A stretch of DNA of 64,000 nt from Flavobacterium anhuiense (GTDB taxonomy: Bacteria > Bacteroidota > Bacteroidia > Flavobacteriales > Flavobacteriaceae): NCBI RefSeq assembly GCF_004151235.1, contig NZ_JUIV01000012.1, positions 1 through 64,000 on the forward strand. The letters run 5' to 3'. The position numbers and the translations under genes were made by a program. Shown in pieces: positions 53,571-64,000 of the stretch. The notes under the pieces are model-generated. The model ran no database searches and was not told the DNA's origin. It was given only the letters and a program-made list of their open reading frames with translations. Positions within the stretch are counted from its first letter, which is position 1. Every line of letters starts with the position of its first letter.

Positions 53571-54149
53571 CTAATTTTCTATAAATGTTCCATCAGGATT
53601 TGTTCTGTCCCAAACTTTTTTACTTAAATTATATCTTTTAACTATTCTTGCTGGAACTCCTACTATAACACAGTGATCAGGAAAAGAACCTCTAACAACA
53701 GAATTGGAACCAACTATACAATGATTTCCTAAAATAGTACCTGCCTGTATTACTGAACCAAACCCTATAAAACAGTTTTCTCCAATCTTTGTTTCCTTAA
53801 AAATGAGAGGTTGCTTTAAAATATGTACCCCAATTTCTTTATACTCATGATCTATATTTGTTATCATAACGTTTTCTGCGATTGTAGTGTCTTTCCCAAT
53901 AATTAATTGGCCAGCAGATGTAACATGAAAATTCTGACCAATTGAAATATTTTCTTTAAAAAATATTGATGATTCGTTATTAACAACTTCTATACGAGAA
54001 CCTGGAAAAATTCTTACTCTTTTAGCAAGGAAAATTCTATGGAAATTACCAATATAGATAGGTTTTCCAATATAGGAAGGAAATCCATACTTCCCTAAAA
54101 AAGGCATATACAAAATGCCTCTCAAAAACCAAAAAATCTTAAAAATCAT
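53571..54149 (-). CDS. Left-handed beta-helix O-acetyltransferase
   Basis: This 192-residue hexapeptide-repeat protein has imperfect LbH turns from about residue 45, with SIGQNFHVTSAGQLIIGKDTTI, the active-site-type NIDHEYKEIG near 93-102 and IGENCFIGFGSVIQAGTILGNHC. It ends VVRGSFPDHCVIVGVPARIVK as in maltose/WbbJ-type acetyltransferases. It should acetylate a sugar in the cytosol with acetyl-CoA. It overlaps the GT2 gene by 11 bp. It lacks the N-terminal domain of PglD. Confidence 0.87.
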   Translation of the reverse strand: MIFKIFWFLRGILYMPFLGKYGFPSYIGKPIYIGNFHRIFLAKRVRIFPGSRIEVVNNESSIFFKENISIGQNFHVTSAGQLIIGKDTTIAENVMITNIDHEYKEIGVHILKQPLIFKETKIGENCFIGFGSVIQAGTILGNHCIVGSNSVVRGSFPDHCVIVGVPARIVKRYNLSKKVWDRTNPDGTFIEN

Positions 54150-54945
54150 AAAACTTAATTTTAGTTAATATTATTCTTCTAAAATATTTTATTTGATAAT
54201 AAAACCAAAACAATAAAAAGCTCCAAACATTTATTAATTTATTAATTAGGGCTTGCTTTAAAATATACATATTTCCCATATGCATTTTTTTTAAATTTGC
54301 AGATAATCCACTATGCCCAAAACTAGGCTTACCCTCACCCGTAACTACTAAAGATTGTGGAGAGTAATAAAAACTAGAATTGGCACAATAACGAACCCAC
54401 AATTCACCATCTTCAGCATGAGTCATTTTTTCATTATAGCCTCCATAAAGTTCAAAAAGTATTCTCTTAAAAATTACTGTAGAAGTCTGCGGATACATTT
54501 TTATCAATAACTCCTTTACATTTACTTTATGCAAAGTATTAATTTTTTTACCTAGTATTTTCAGTGTTTCATTATTCCTGCTACACCCAAGAAAATCAAT
54601 ATTTAAATTTTCTTTAAGTATTTTTATTTGATTTTCTATTTTATTAGGAAGCCATCTATCATCAGAATCCAACAATGCAATCCACCCCCCTGAAGAAGCC
54701 ATCAATCCAACATTTCTAGCAGATGAAACACCTTCATTAGATTTGTTAATTAAATTAAAACTTATCTTACTCTTATTATTTATTATAAAATCCTCTACTA
54801 TTTCTTTTGATTTATCTGTTGAACCATCATTAACAACAATCACTTCCATAATCCCATCATAAGTTTGTTCTAATATTGAAGTCATACATTTATGTATTGT
54901 CTTCTCTGAATTAAACATTGGAATTATTATTGATATTTTATCCAT
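54139..54945 (-). CDS. GT2 family glycosyltransferase
   Basis: This 268-residue GT-A enzyme has ISIIIPMFNSEKTIHKCMTSI, VVNDGSTDKSKE, SSARNVGLMASSGGWIALLDSDD and THAEDGELWVRYC. It is short, with no membrane tail. It is encoded downstream of the polymerase-like gene, with 80 bp between. Specificity unknown. Confidence 0.86.
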   Translation of the reverse strand: MDKISIIIPMFNSEKTIHKCMTSILEQTYDGIMEVIVVNDGSTDKSKEIVEDFIINNKSKISFNLINKSNEGVSSARNVGLMASSGGWIALLDSDDRWLPNKIENQIKILKENLNIDFLGCSRNNETLKILGKKINTLHKVNVKELLIKMYPQTSTVIFKRILFELYGGYNEKMTHAEDGELWVRYCANSSFYYSPQSLVVTGEGKPSFGHSGLSANLKKMHMGNMYILKQALINKLINVWSFLLFWFYYQIKYFRRIILTKIKFYDF

Positions 54946-55025
54946 TGACCTAAATATATTTAAATAGCTAAAAAGTTAACTTAATCTATATTGTATTAAA
55001 GAAATTCTAATACTAAAGAAGCTCA

Positions 55026-56210
55026 TTATAATTGTTTTTTTATTAATAAATTGTGTAAAACAGATAAGATAAAAGGATAAATCAAATCAATACTTATTCC
55101 TGAATAAATCCAAAAATTATTAAAAACTTGGAAAAAAATCATGGATAGTAAAATAGCAAAACCTGAATGAAAATATGAAGAATTCTTTATAATCATGAAT
55201 AAAAAAACATTAAAAGTCATAAAAAAGAACATTAGAATAGGTCCTAACCAACCTAAGTACATAAATGGTAATGAATAGACTGTTGGTGCATTAATAATTT
55301 CAAAAACAAAGTAATCACTTAAATTTTCTGTTTCATTTGTTTGTAATTTTGCAAGTCTCTTCCCCAAAAAATCGGGAAAAATACAATTAACCATAAAACG
55401 ATTAAATGATGTCACATCAACTTCCTTCTGTGAATGTGCACTATTAACAACGCTTTGCAGATTACCTAGAGGGGAGGCCAAATATAAATAAGACCAATAA
55501 AATTCTTTTGGTATGTTACTACTTTTAAACGTATCATCAGCACTTGTTATGTCCAAAATCATTTCCTCATTTTCTCTACTACTTACTGATCTTAAATTAC
55601 CAAGAACACCAAATAAATAAAAAACACTTAAAATAAATAATAATAAATAAAGTAATGCCCTTAATTTAATAATCTTAATATTAAATAAATACAAAAATAA
55701 GCATGCTAATAGAATAAAAAATATGGTTCCTCTACTAACAACCCATAATTGAAATAATAAAAAATATAAAAAATAAAACAACAGTCTTTTATTGCGATTA
55801 CATAAAAATTGATGAAAGATATAAATTGTATAATAAATTGTGAAAGATGCCAGAAAAACATGAAAAACAGGTATACCTTCAAAATCGCCATAACTTCCAC
55901 CATGAGTAAACAATAAAACAAAAGGAATACCTCTATTGTCTATAAATTCTATCGCATAAGATATAGTTACTAATAAAAGGACAAACTTATTTTTTGCATC
56001 AGAGTTAATCTTCTTTAAAACAAATATATTCGTATTTCTGATCATTCTTCCCAAAAAAAAGGAAATCAAAAATGTAAAGGTTAAAAAAAGACCAACAGAA
56101 ATTGTTAAATCTGGATAAGCATTGGACCACTTTAAATTATATATAAAGAAAATTAAAACAAAACTAAATATATATAAGTAAAAAGGATTGGTAAACCACT
56201 TAGTTTTCAT
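55026..56210 (-). CDS. Wzy-like O-antigen polymerase
   Basis: This 394-residue protein has roughly ten to twelve hydrophobic segments and a long periplasmic-type loop at about 225-295 with DITSADDTFK, SPLGNLQSVV and NRFMVNCIFPDFLGKRL. It belongs by topology and by GNLRSVSSREN to the O-antigen polymerase group. The ATG at 56210 was preferred to a TTG three codons earlier. It overlaps the upstream CgeB-like gene by 11 bp. With the Wzx at 58625 it suggests a Wzx/Wzy route. Confidence 0.78.
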   Translation of the reverse strand: MKTKWFTNPFYLYIFSFVLIFFIYNLKWSNAYPDLTISVGLFLTFTFLISFFLGRMIRNTNIFVLKKINSDAKNKFVLLLVTISYAIEFIDNRGIPFVLLFTHGGSYGDFEGIPVFHVFLASFTIYYTIYIFHQFLCNRNKRLLFYFLYFLLFQLWVVSRGTIFFILLACLFLYLFNIKIIKLRALLYLLLFILSVFYLFGVLGNLRSVSSRENEEMILDITSADDTFKSSNIPKEFYWSYLYLASPLGNLQSVVNSAHSQKEVDVTSFNRFMVNCIFPDFLGKRLAKLQTNETENLSDYFVFEIINAPTVYSLPFMYLGWLGPILMFFFMTFNVFLFMIIKNSSYFHSGFAILLSMIFFQVFNNFWIYSGISIDLIYPFILSVLHNLLIKKQL

Positions 56211-57189
56211 TATTTCCAAATATGTTTTCTAACCAAAGTTCTATAGACAACATTGAATTATCTGAATTTACTGACAAATATTCTTTTATAAAGTCATGTT
56301 GAACGAATACATTCTTTTCATTAAAAAAAGAAAAAATTGCTGTATTTTTAACAAGTTGATCATGTTTGAGATTCTCATTATTGGTTAAAACTTTAACATT
56401 CATGGCAATAGCTTCAATTACTCTCATTGCTAAACCTGTTTGTCTCGGATTACTAACGTCTACCATAACTTTTGATTTGGACAAAATATTTAAATAGTTA
56501 GCCCTATTCATTGGAACAAAAGAAACAATAGACCTATCAAGAAAATTACCCTTTAAAATTTCTTTTAAATATGATGAAAATGGCATGTATAAAAAGGCCT
56601 TTAATTTATAATTATTGGCAATTGTAAACTCTCTAAAAGAAATAACCGCATCGTACCTTTCTGGAAAACACCACCCCATAAAGAAAAAATCATATTCTTT
56701 TTCTTGCTTAGCTTCTCTGTAAGGAATAAGGTCATCTGTATAAAATAACGGAAGATATTTTATAAAGGGCATATCATTGCAATCTTTAAAGTCAAATGAA
56801 TAAACTTCATGAAATAAAGTGGCTACATTTGAAAATGAATTTGCCTCATTAGAATCCCACTGATACATTATTGTTTTTGCTTTTGGATTCAATTTCTCGA
56901 ACTTATGGACAAAATCGTATGGTAGCATATAACCTCTAATCACAAATAAAAAATCATAATCGACATCTTTAGAATTTACTAAAATCGAATCATAATGTTT
57001 ATTTTGAAACTTATTCAAATGATTTTTAAAAAAATTATTTATAATTTTAAATTTCCAGCCATAGTTTCTTTCAGCGTAAAAATCAACCGTAGCACCTAGC
57101 AATTCCAGTTTTTCCTTAATTAAAGTATGGTAATTATGAAAAATTGGACCAATAAATAAAATTTTTTTATTTTGAAAATTATTAGGCAT
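56200..57189 (-). CDS. CgeB-like glycosyltransferase (paralogue of 51389)
   Basis: This 329-residue GT-B-like protein starts KKILFIGPIFHNYHTLIKEKL, with ELLGATVDFYAERNYGW near 29-45 and TIMYQWDSNEANSF near 107-120. A donor-side VDVSNPRQTGLAMRVIEAIAM lies near 250. The order of motifs matches the gene at 51389, so the two probably add related sugars. It has no membrane helix. Confidence 0.7.
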   Translation of the reverse strand: MPNNFQNKKILFIGPIFHNYHTLIKEKLELLGATVDFYAERNYGWKFKIINNFFKNHLNKFQNKHYDSILVNSKDVDYDFLFVIRGYMLPYDFVHKFEKLNPKAKTIMYQWDSNEANSFSNVATLFHEVYSFDFKDCNDMPFIKYLPLFYTDDLIPYREAKQEKEYDFFFMGWCFPERYDAVISFREFTIANNYKLKAFLYMPFSSYLKEILKGNFLDRSIVSFVPMNRANYLNILSKSKVMVDVSNPRQTGLAMRVIEAIAMNVKVLTNNENLKHDQLVKNTAIFSFFNEKNVFVQHDFIKEYLSVNSDNSMLSIELWLENIFGNNEN

Positions 57190-57232
57190 ATCGTATTTTG
57201 CTTGTTTTAATAAAATTAATCATTTAGTAGAA

Positions 57233-58549
57233 TTAACTTCCTAATAAACTTTTGACAAACTCAAATTCAGTTTCCAAATTAGATGAAAAAATATTCTTTT
57301 TTAGTAATAGATTTTGGTTTCTAATTATAGTTTCATTATATTCTAAATCCAACTTTCGTTTAAGTATTTCATTTTTCAAATCACTGGCTTTCATAAATGC
57401 ATCCGTATTTTCAAATAATGGGCTACTAACTCCATCAATATCAAGTTCAATTAAAGATGTCCCAGATAAGACTCCTTCCAAATATGCGCCCGAATTAATA
57501 TTGATTAAAACAAAAGCTTTATCTAATAAATCTATTAGCCCTTGTTCATTTCCAACAACTTTTATGTCAGTTTTGATCTCATTTAATCTACATATTTCGC
57601 TAATCACATCTTTAATTTTCTTTATATCTTGAGTTGGATGTATTTTTATTATTATTCCGTTAAATTCTTTAATTTCAATTAAAATACTTTTTAAAATAGA
57701 TTTGAATTTATTTAATGGAAAAACAGTCGGAGTGATTAAAATAGCTCCTTCAGTAGAATTGCCTTTCTCTCTAATTTTATTAAATTTAGTTGTTCCCACT
57801 ATTTTGATCCTATCTTCAGCTAAACTAAACTTCAATCTTTCTTTTGAGATTTCTCCCCAACACATAAAATAATCTGAAAAGAGCACACTATAAAGAGATT
57901 TTTCCGAATTTGGTATTTCACCGTGTTGATGAGTAATTGTTTGGATATTGTTAAAATTTGCAACCTTGGCGAAATAAAAATCAGGCAATAAAAAATCCTG
58001 TGTCGTAATTACCACTTTCGGCGTTACTTTGCTATAGAGAGCAGTTAAAAAATCAATATATTCTCTATATTCTGTAAAAATAAAACTCTCATTAATAGTG
58101 TAACCACTACATAAATCACCAAAATTAAAATTATAATCAGAGGTTTTAAAAAATATGTAAGAAAAATTATTTTTTACACAGTATTCTTCAACACATTTAT
58201 GATTTGTAACAATAAGCAAATCTAACTTGTTAGGATACTCATTGATAAAATCTAGTAAAATTTTAGAATGCCTTGTATCAGCAATTGAAAAATTAATTGC
58301 AACTAATATTTTGTACTTATCTTTCTTGAAATTATTCTCTAAAAGTATCTTTTTAGAAAATATTATTTTTTTTAATAACCCTACAAATAATTTAACAAGA
58401 CTTTTCCACCAAATCGTATTACGTAAACCTACCTCTTTTAAATACTTAAAGGTTATCAAAGATTCTTCTAAGGCATACTCTTTATATTTTTTATCTATGG
58501 ATATAGATTTTAGAACATTTTCAACTATTAAAGTCAAATTATTTTTCAT
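57233..58549 (-). CDS. GT-B-like protein, possible capsule-type transferase
   Basis: This 438-residue protein has no firm family. It shows TITHQHGEIPNSEK near residue 205-218, then YFMCWGEISKERL, IIIKIHPTQD and a NINSGAYLEGVLSGTSLIELD region. A histidine-glycine-glutamate loop, a K-x-H-P motif and a serine-containing donor loop are features of CDP-glycerol, Kdo and polysialic-acid type transferases. That makes a CMP-sugar transferase possible in this locus. Evidence is motif-level only. Confidence 0.55.
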   Translation of the reverse strand: MKNNLTLIVENVLKSISIDKKYKEYALEESLITFKYLKEVGLRNTIWWKSLVKLFVGLLKKIIFSKKILLENNFKKDKYKILVAINFSIADTRHSKILLDFINEYPNKLDLLIVTNHKCVEEYCVKNNFSYIFFKTSDYNFNFGDLCSGYTINESFIFTEYREYIDFLTALYSKVTPKVVITTQDFLLPDFYFAKVANFNNIQTITHQHGEIPNSEKSLYSVLFSDYFMCWGEISKERLKFSLAEDRIKIVGTTKFNKIREKGNSTEGAILITPTVFPLNKFKSILKSILIEIKEFNGIIIKIHPTQDIKKIKDVISEICRLNEIKTDIKVVGNEQGLIDLLDKAFVLININSGAYLEGVLSGTSLIELDIDGVSSPLFENTDAFMKASDLKNEILKRKLDLEYNETIIRNQNLLLKKNIFSSNLETEFEFVKSLLGS

Positions 58550-58624
58550 TAATTTTTTTTGAATTATTTAATAACTACATTCTCAAAAAAGTCTCTTCAA
58601 CGATCGAACCAATCTCCTCTTTAA

Positions 58625-60058
58625 CTACTTAAAATTAACTCTGTCTTTAGCAAATATCACTTTGAAGAAGTTCAAATCAATATTAAAAAATTTAAAACAT
58701 AGAAATACAAAAGATATAAAAATAATAATCTTGAATATTAAATTTGCTAATATGCTAAAATTAAATAATTCATCATAAAGTAGTGGTACCAATACAATTT
58801 GTAAAATTAATATGCCTTGAGTAATGATATACTTTTTAGTAATAATCGTATGGCATTGAAAGATAATATTTGAAAATAAAAAAGAAGCCGCAGAGGCAAT
58901 TATAGCACCATAGCAACCATAATGCGGAATTAAAATAAGATTTAGAACAACTGAAATGACAGCTGAAATAATAGAAATGAAAGAAACCATTTTTTGTTTT
59001 TTATTTGCTATCATTAAGATATTTAAATAAGTATTAATACCCGCAATAACTACAGAAACGATAAAGAATGGCACTAACTTATATCCCTCTTTAAAAGCAC
59101 CTGATGTTGCGATTGCAAAGAATTCTTTACTAAAAATAGAAGTACCAAAAGCTCCTGCAAAAAGAGCAAGTAAATAGAATTTGTATAATCTTAAATTCGT
59201 TTCCTGAAAATTTTCATTAAAATATTCCTTGAATAAAATAGGCTCAAATGTTTTATACAGGGCTTGAATTACAATATTTAAAACAGTCGCTAAAGTTATT
59301 GCAACAGAAAAAACACCTAATTGATCTAGTGAAATATATCTTTCTAAAATTACCCGATCACTTAAAGAAACAAATAAAAAAGCCAGACTTCCTGGCAAAA
59401 TGGGCAAAGTAAAATGTAACGCTTCCTTTATTAATTTAAAATTTATCTTGAAAATACTATTTTTATAAATCATATAAAAATAAACAAACATATAAGGAAC
59501 ATTAATAACTAATCTTGCATAATAGCTTCCCAACAAACCTTGATTACAAATAACCACAAAAACATAAACCATCAAAAATTGAAGTAAAGTCCTTGACAAA
59601 CTTAACATTAAAAATCCTTTTGCATTTTCTTTAACTCGATATAATACTAAAGGGATAATGGAAATTACATCAAAAAAATTGTTTAAAATTGCTAATTGGA
59701 AATAGGGTTTAAATGGAATATTAATACTAAAAACATCTATTAATATTGGAAAAAAGACCATTTGAAGAACTACCAAAAAGCAATTGAATCCAAAAATAAA
59801 CAGAAAAATACTGCCAATTAATTCTTTTTTGGAATTTTCATCTTTTACACTGTAATAATGACGTAAAACAAAGGTATTTAAAGATAAAGCTGCAATCACA
59901 AATACAAATGTCATTACTGAATTGGTATAGCTTACAATACCATATTCATTTGCTGTTAGGTATTTTGTTAAAATGGGTAATAAAAGAAATGAAACAATTC
60001 TTGGAACAATTTCTCCTATTGAATAATATATAGTGTTTTTTACGAGTTTCTGAGACAT
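58625..60058 (-). CDS. Wzx-type oligosaccharide flippase
   Basis: This 477-residue protein has about twelve to fourteen membrane helices and the MATE/MOP-type start NTIYYSIGEIVPRIVSFLLLPILTKYLTANEYG. It should flip undecaprenyl-linked repeat units to the periplasmic face. It lies in the same strand run as the polymerase-like gene at 55026. It coexists with an ABC exporter at 42207-44329. Confidence 0.9.
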   Translation of the reverse strand: MSQKLVKNTIYYSIGEIVPRIVSFLLLPILTKYLTANEYGIVSYTNSVMTFVFVIAALSLNTFVLRHYYSVKDENSKKELIGSIFLFIFGFNCFLVVLQMVFFPILIDVFSINIPFKPYFQLAILNNFFDVISIIPLVLYRVKENAKGFLMLSLSRTLLQFLMVYVFVVICNQGLLGSYYARLVINVPYMFVYFYMIYKNSIFKINFKLIKEALHFTLPILPGSLAFLFVSLSDRVILERYISLDQLGVFSVAITLATVLNIVIQALYKTFEPILFKEYFNENFQETNLRLYKFYLLALFAGAFGTSIFSKEFFAIATSGAFKEGYKLVPFFIVSVVIAGINTYLNILMIANKKQKMVSFISIISAVISVVLNLILIPHYGCYGAIIASAASFLFSNIIFQCHTIITKKYIITQGILILQIVLVPLLYDELFNFSILANLIFKIIIFISFVFLCFKFFNIDLNFFKVIFAKDRVNFK

Positions 60059-60225
60059 TAAATATTTGAAGGATTTGCTTTTTTTTTTAAAACATTTAAA
60101 TAAAAAATTAAAATTAATATGACTGAAAAGTTACAGAAAATGAACTATAACAAAAATTGCGTTAGCTTATATATTATGGAACATATATTATAGTAAAGAC
60201 ATTTATACAATGTTTATTATTAAAA

Positions 60226-61257
60226 CTAGGGCACTTTAATATGTGTTAGATCAATTTTAGAAAGATAAATGGCAGTACTTATCTTATTTTCATGCGCAGA
60301 ATAATAGCTTATCCATAGATAACCATCTTTAATAACCATTCCAGGATAGCCACAATCACCGCTACTTGGTAAAGTCGCTAATTTAGTGTATAAATTATCA
60401 CTGAAATTAAAATAACCAAGGATTGCTTTTCCATTATCTCTTCCAGATAAAATTAAACCATTTTTAAAAAACACGAAATTAGGCCCTCCAATACTAACAA
60501 TTGGGATCTCACCTATTGTTTCCCATTTTTCACCTTTATTTGTTGACTTTAATAAAACAGAAGGTCCTTCGTTTCTTCTTACCAAGCTATAAAAATCTCC
60601 GTTTTTGTCAACACGAATGGTTGCCTCTGATGGTATTGCTCCAATTTTTTCAAAATATCCTCCCTTATTTATAAAATTCATTCCATCTTGACTACTATAT
60701 AGGTCAAATATTCCCTTTGTATTGTAACCAAAAGAATAAGCAACATCTTTATACCATGTCACACGCCAAGGCCAAGCTTCATTCCCCTTAATTCTTGCTG
60801 TTTCCTTTTTTTTATTATCGAGTAATACTGGCTGTAGATTGTTCCATCCCACCTTATTCCATTCAGAAACAAAATCTTTAAATTCGACAACTCCACCATT
60901 CAGCCAAACTGAACCATGAAGATAAACTGATAACCTATTACCATTTACAGAAAATTTAGGATCGCGCAAATCGGTTCCATCAACACTAAACTCTTTTATA
61001 AATTTCCATTCTTTGCCATCTAAACTATTAAAAATCTTAATAATTCCATCACGCCCATAAGCATGCTTATCTGACTCTCTATATACTAAAAAAAATTGGT
61101 TTTCAAAAAAAACCAAGTCCGTAAATGCATTATACAACTCTACCCCATTAAAGGTTATTCTTTGGGTTACTATTTTAACTGAATCATTCTCATCCTGAGC
61201 TGTACAGGAAAAACAAAACACTGCACAAAGTAAAAAATTAAGTATTTTTATTTTCAT
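60226..61257 (-). CDS. Sialidase-like beta-propeller lipoprotein
   Basis: This 343-residue exported protein has a hydrophobic leader ending CFSC, with Cys18 as a possible lipidation site (lipobox imperfect). The mature part has repeated Asp-box-like turns: SLDGKEW, SQDGMNF and STNKGEKW. This is the pattern of six-bladed exo-sialidase and glycosidase propellers. DLRDPKFSVNGNRL also fits that fold. It may trim or bind nonulosonate-bearing glycans at the cell surface. The catalytic arginine triad was not established. The ATG at 61257 was chosen because it starts the leader. Confidence 0.65.
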   Translation of the reverse strand: MKIKILNFLLCAVFCFSCTAQDENDSVKIVTQRITFNGVELYNAFTDLVFFENQFFLVYRESDKHAYGRDGIIKIFNSLDGKEWKFIKEFSVDGTDLRDPKFSVNGNRLSVYLHGSVWLNGGVVEFKDFVSEWNKVGWNNLQPVLLDNKKKETARIKGNEAWPWRVTWYKDVAYSFGYNTKGIFDLYSSQDGMNFINKGGYFEKIGAIPSEATIRVDKNGDFYSLVRRNEGPSVLLKSTNKGEKWETIGEIPIVSIGGPNFVFFKNGLILSGRDNGKAILGYFNFSDNLYTKLATLPSSGDCGYPGMVIKDGYLWISYYSAHENKISTAIYLSKIDLTHIKVP

Positions 61258-61541
61258 ATAATTTTTATTTAACAATATAATTCCACTTTAATACATTTCC
61301 ATTTTCCGGATTTATAACATCATTGTAATCTTATAAACAAATAAGCCATTAATTATTATATATCCCTCACATTTTTATAGTTAAAGAAGGATAACTTTAA
61401 AGTCATTATAACTAAAATTAATATCTTAATTTCTCATTATTTCTATAAGCTTTTAATGCCATTTCGATATATAACTATTTTAAATTCTTGCGGAAAAATC
61501 ATAGCTTTCTTTTTTTAAACTGCATATTACATTAAGTATAT

Positions 61542-63104
<1,563 letters not shown>

Positions 63105-63108
<4 letters not shown>

Positions 63109-63875
63109 TTTGAATATTTTTTTATGTTATTAATCATTTTATATTTATATTTTTCATTAGAATCTATAAAATCAATTAAGAAACTAATTCTATTATGATT
63201 TTCATTAGTTTCCAAATAAAGAGATGCTAAATTATCAAAATCTTCTTTATCATCCAATGTCAATCTTATGTCTTCCCTTAAGTAAACCTCTGAGGGGCTA
63301 TTTACTAATTTAACATTAAAAATTTCTGAATTTGAATAAATGAAATTTGTAACGTGCTCTTGAAAAACTGATTCATTTTGAAGCTCTGAAACTTTTATTA
63401 AAGCTCTTAATGATACAATTTCAGCAAACAAACCAATATGCGTTTTTATAACAGGAATTTTTAAATAGTTACAATAACTTATATAATCCAGTTTCGGTTG
63501 TTCCTCAAGTTCTTTAATTAAATAAGCTATGGAGTCCATGTTCAGAAAGGGATTATCTGAACAGATACGCACTAAGTGTGTAAGATTTTTTTCTAACCCT
63601 ACCTCAACAAATCGGCTCAATACATTTTCTTCACTGCCTTGATAAAAATCAATATCATGCTTTACTGCAAATTCACTCAAAATATCATCATTAAAATTTG
63701 TTGAACTAGCGAGAATAATTGGATATATAGAAAACCTTAATTTTAATTTTTCGATTAAAATATCTAATATAGATTTATTTTCATAAAATCTCATTAGAAC
63801 TTTATTAGGAAGCCTACTTGAGCCTGTTCTTGCTTGAATTACAATACCAAGCTTAATATCTTTATGCTTTTCCAT
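63105..63875 (-). CDS. Cytidylyltransferase (SpsF-type), CMP-nonulosonate synthetase
   Basis: This 256-residue enzyme has KLGIVIQARTGSSRLPNKVL at 7-26, the CTP-binding loop of the SpsF branch. FYQGSEENVLSRFVE and VRICSDNPFLN follow. It probably activates the acid made by the adjacent NeuB-type enzyme. The branch differs from the NeuA-type at 30216, so the two modules are biochemically distinct. It is 25 bp from the next gene, cut by the window edge. Confidence 0.83.
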
Positions 63876-63899
63876 TCAGAGAATAATTACAAAACCATA

Positions 63900-64000
63900 C
63901 TAAAATGTTTTTACAAATCTTTTAAAAATCAAAAATAAAATTGTTAAAAAACTAGTAAGGAATCCTCCAAGAATAAGCCCCTTTAACTTACCAAATTTTT
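63900..64000 (-). CDS. Partial membrane protein, C-terminus only
   Basis: The minus strand stays open from the window edge to a stop at 63900, reading KFGKLKGLILGGFLTSF, a hydrophobic run, then KRFVKTF. This looks like a last membrane helix with a basic cytosolic tail. The gene continues outside the window. Its 25-bp spacing from the cytidylyltransferase start suggests the same operon. Family unknown. Confidence 0.45.
   Translation of the reverse strand, partial: KFGKLKGLILGGFLTSFLTILFLIFKRFVKTF

Noticed and set aside
57252..57632. Plus-strand 126-residue frame
   Set aside because: Antisense to the GT-B-like gene; composition is that of a reverse-frame shadow.
61276..61541. Possible gene remnant upstream of the sialidase-like gene
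   Set aside because: The minus strand reads DVINPENGNVLKWNYIVK and a stop just before the leader, which looks protein-like. However, it has a stop 22 codons upstream and no recognisable family, so it is too short to support.

Overview
The window looks like chromosomal DNA of a Flavobacterium or close relative (Bacteroidota, Flavobacteriia). The reasons are the low GC content, several TAnnTTTG -7 boxes with few Shine-Dalgarno sequences, a PorV/PorQ-family outer-membrane protein, a DUF4105/Lnb-type protein, and the family mix overall. No rRNA, tRNA, CRISPR array, phage or insertion sequence was seen.

Region 1 (1-15.8 kb) is mostly housekeeping on both strands. It holds a quinone oxidoreductase, a small block with two tandemly duplicated SUKH (SMI1/KNR4) genes beside an unrecognised gene, a large FAD-dependent dehydrogenase, and RecQ. 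RecQ is divergent from a four-gene run: kdsD-type arabinose-5-phosphate isomerase, tatC, an AhpD-like protein and lptB. Then come a DUF5808 membrane protein, a GH25 muramidase paired with phosphatidylserine synthase, a PorV/PorQ-like protein and a DUF4105 (Lnb-like) protein. Many intergenic gaps carry inverted or tandem repeats that probably act as terminators.

Region 2 (15.8-64 kb) is one very large surface-polysaccharide locus, all on the minus strand, transcribed from high to low coordinates and running off the right edge. It is visibly AT-richer than region 1. In transcription order it holds:
- a KDN-like nonulosonate module (cytidylyltransferase, NeuB-type synthase, KdsC-type phosphatase; 63.9-61.5 kb);
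- a sialidase-like lipoprotein, a Wzx flippase, glycosyltransferases and a Wzy-like polymerase (61.3-54 kb);
- a nucleotide-sugar block (52-44 kb): NAD-dependent epimerase, WecA-type phosphotransferase, cupin, PglE-like aminotransferase, rmlC, rmlD, rmlA and a PglF/CapD-like dehydratase;
- a Wzm/Wzt ABC exporter with a methyltransferase (44-41 kb);
- a run of GT2 enzymes, an acyltransferase, a decayed GT2 relic and a frameshifted GT14 gene (41-35 kb);
- a second nonulosonate module of NeuB, NeuC and NeuA types plus a D-2-hydroxyacid dehydrogenase (33-29 kb);
- an MBOAT/SGNH O-acylation pair, more glycosyltransferases including a GT42-like candidate sialyltransferase, a second polymerase/ligase, and a WcaJ-type initiating transferase (27.7-15.8 kb).

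The locus therefore carries two initiating transferases, two polymerase-like proteins, two export routes (Wzx and ABC) and two nonulosonic-acid pathways. The best reading is at least two glycans, or one heavily modular glycan, built from neighbouring cassettes and decorated with sialic-acid-like sugars, acyl and methyl groups. The most noteworthy points are the double nonulosonate machinery, the GT42-like protein, the single-base frameshift in the GT14 gene, the GT2 relic beside it, and the D-2-hydroxyacid dehydrogenase embedded in the NeuABC block.
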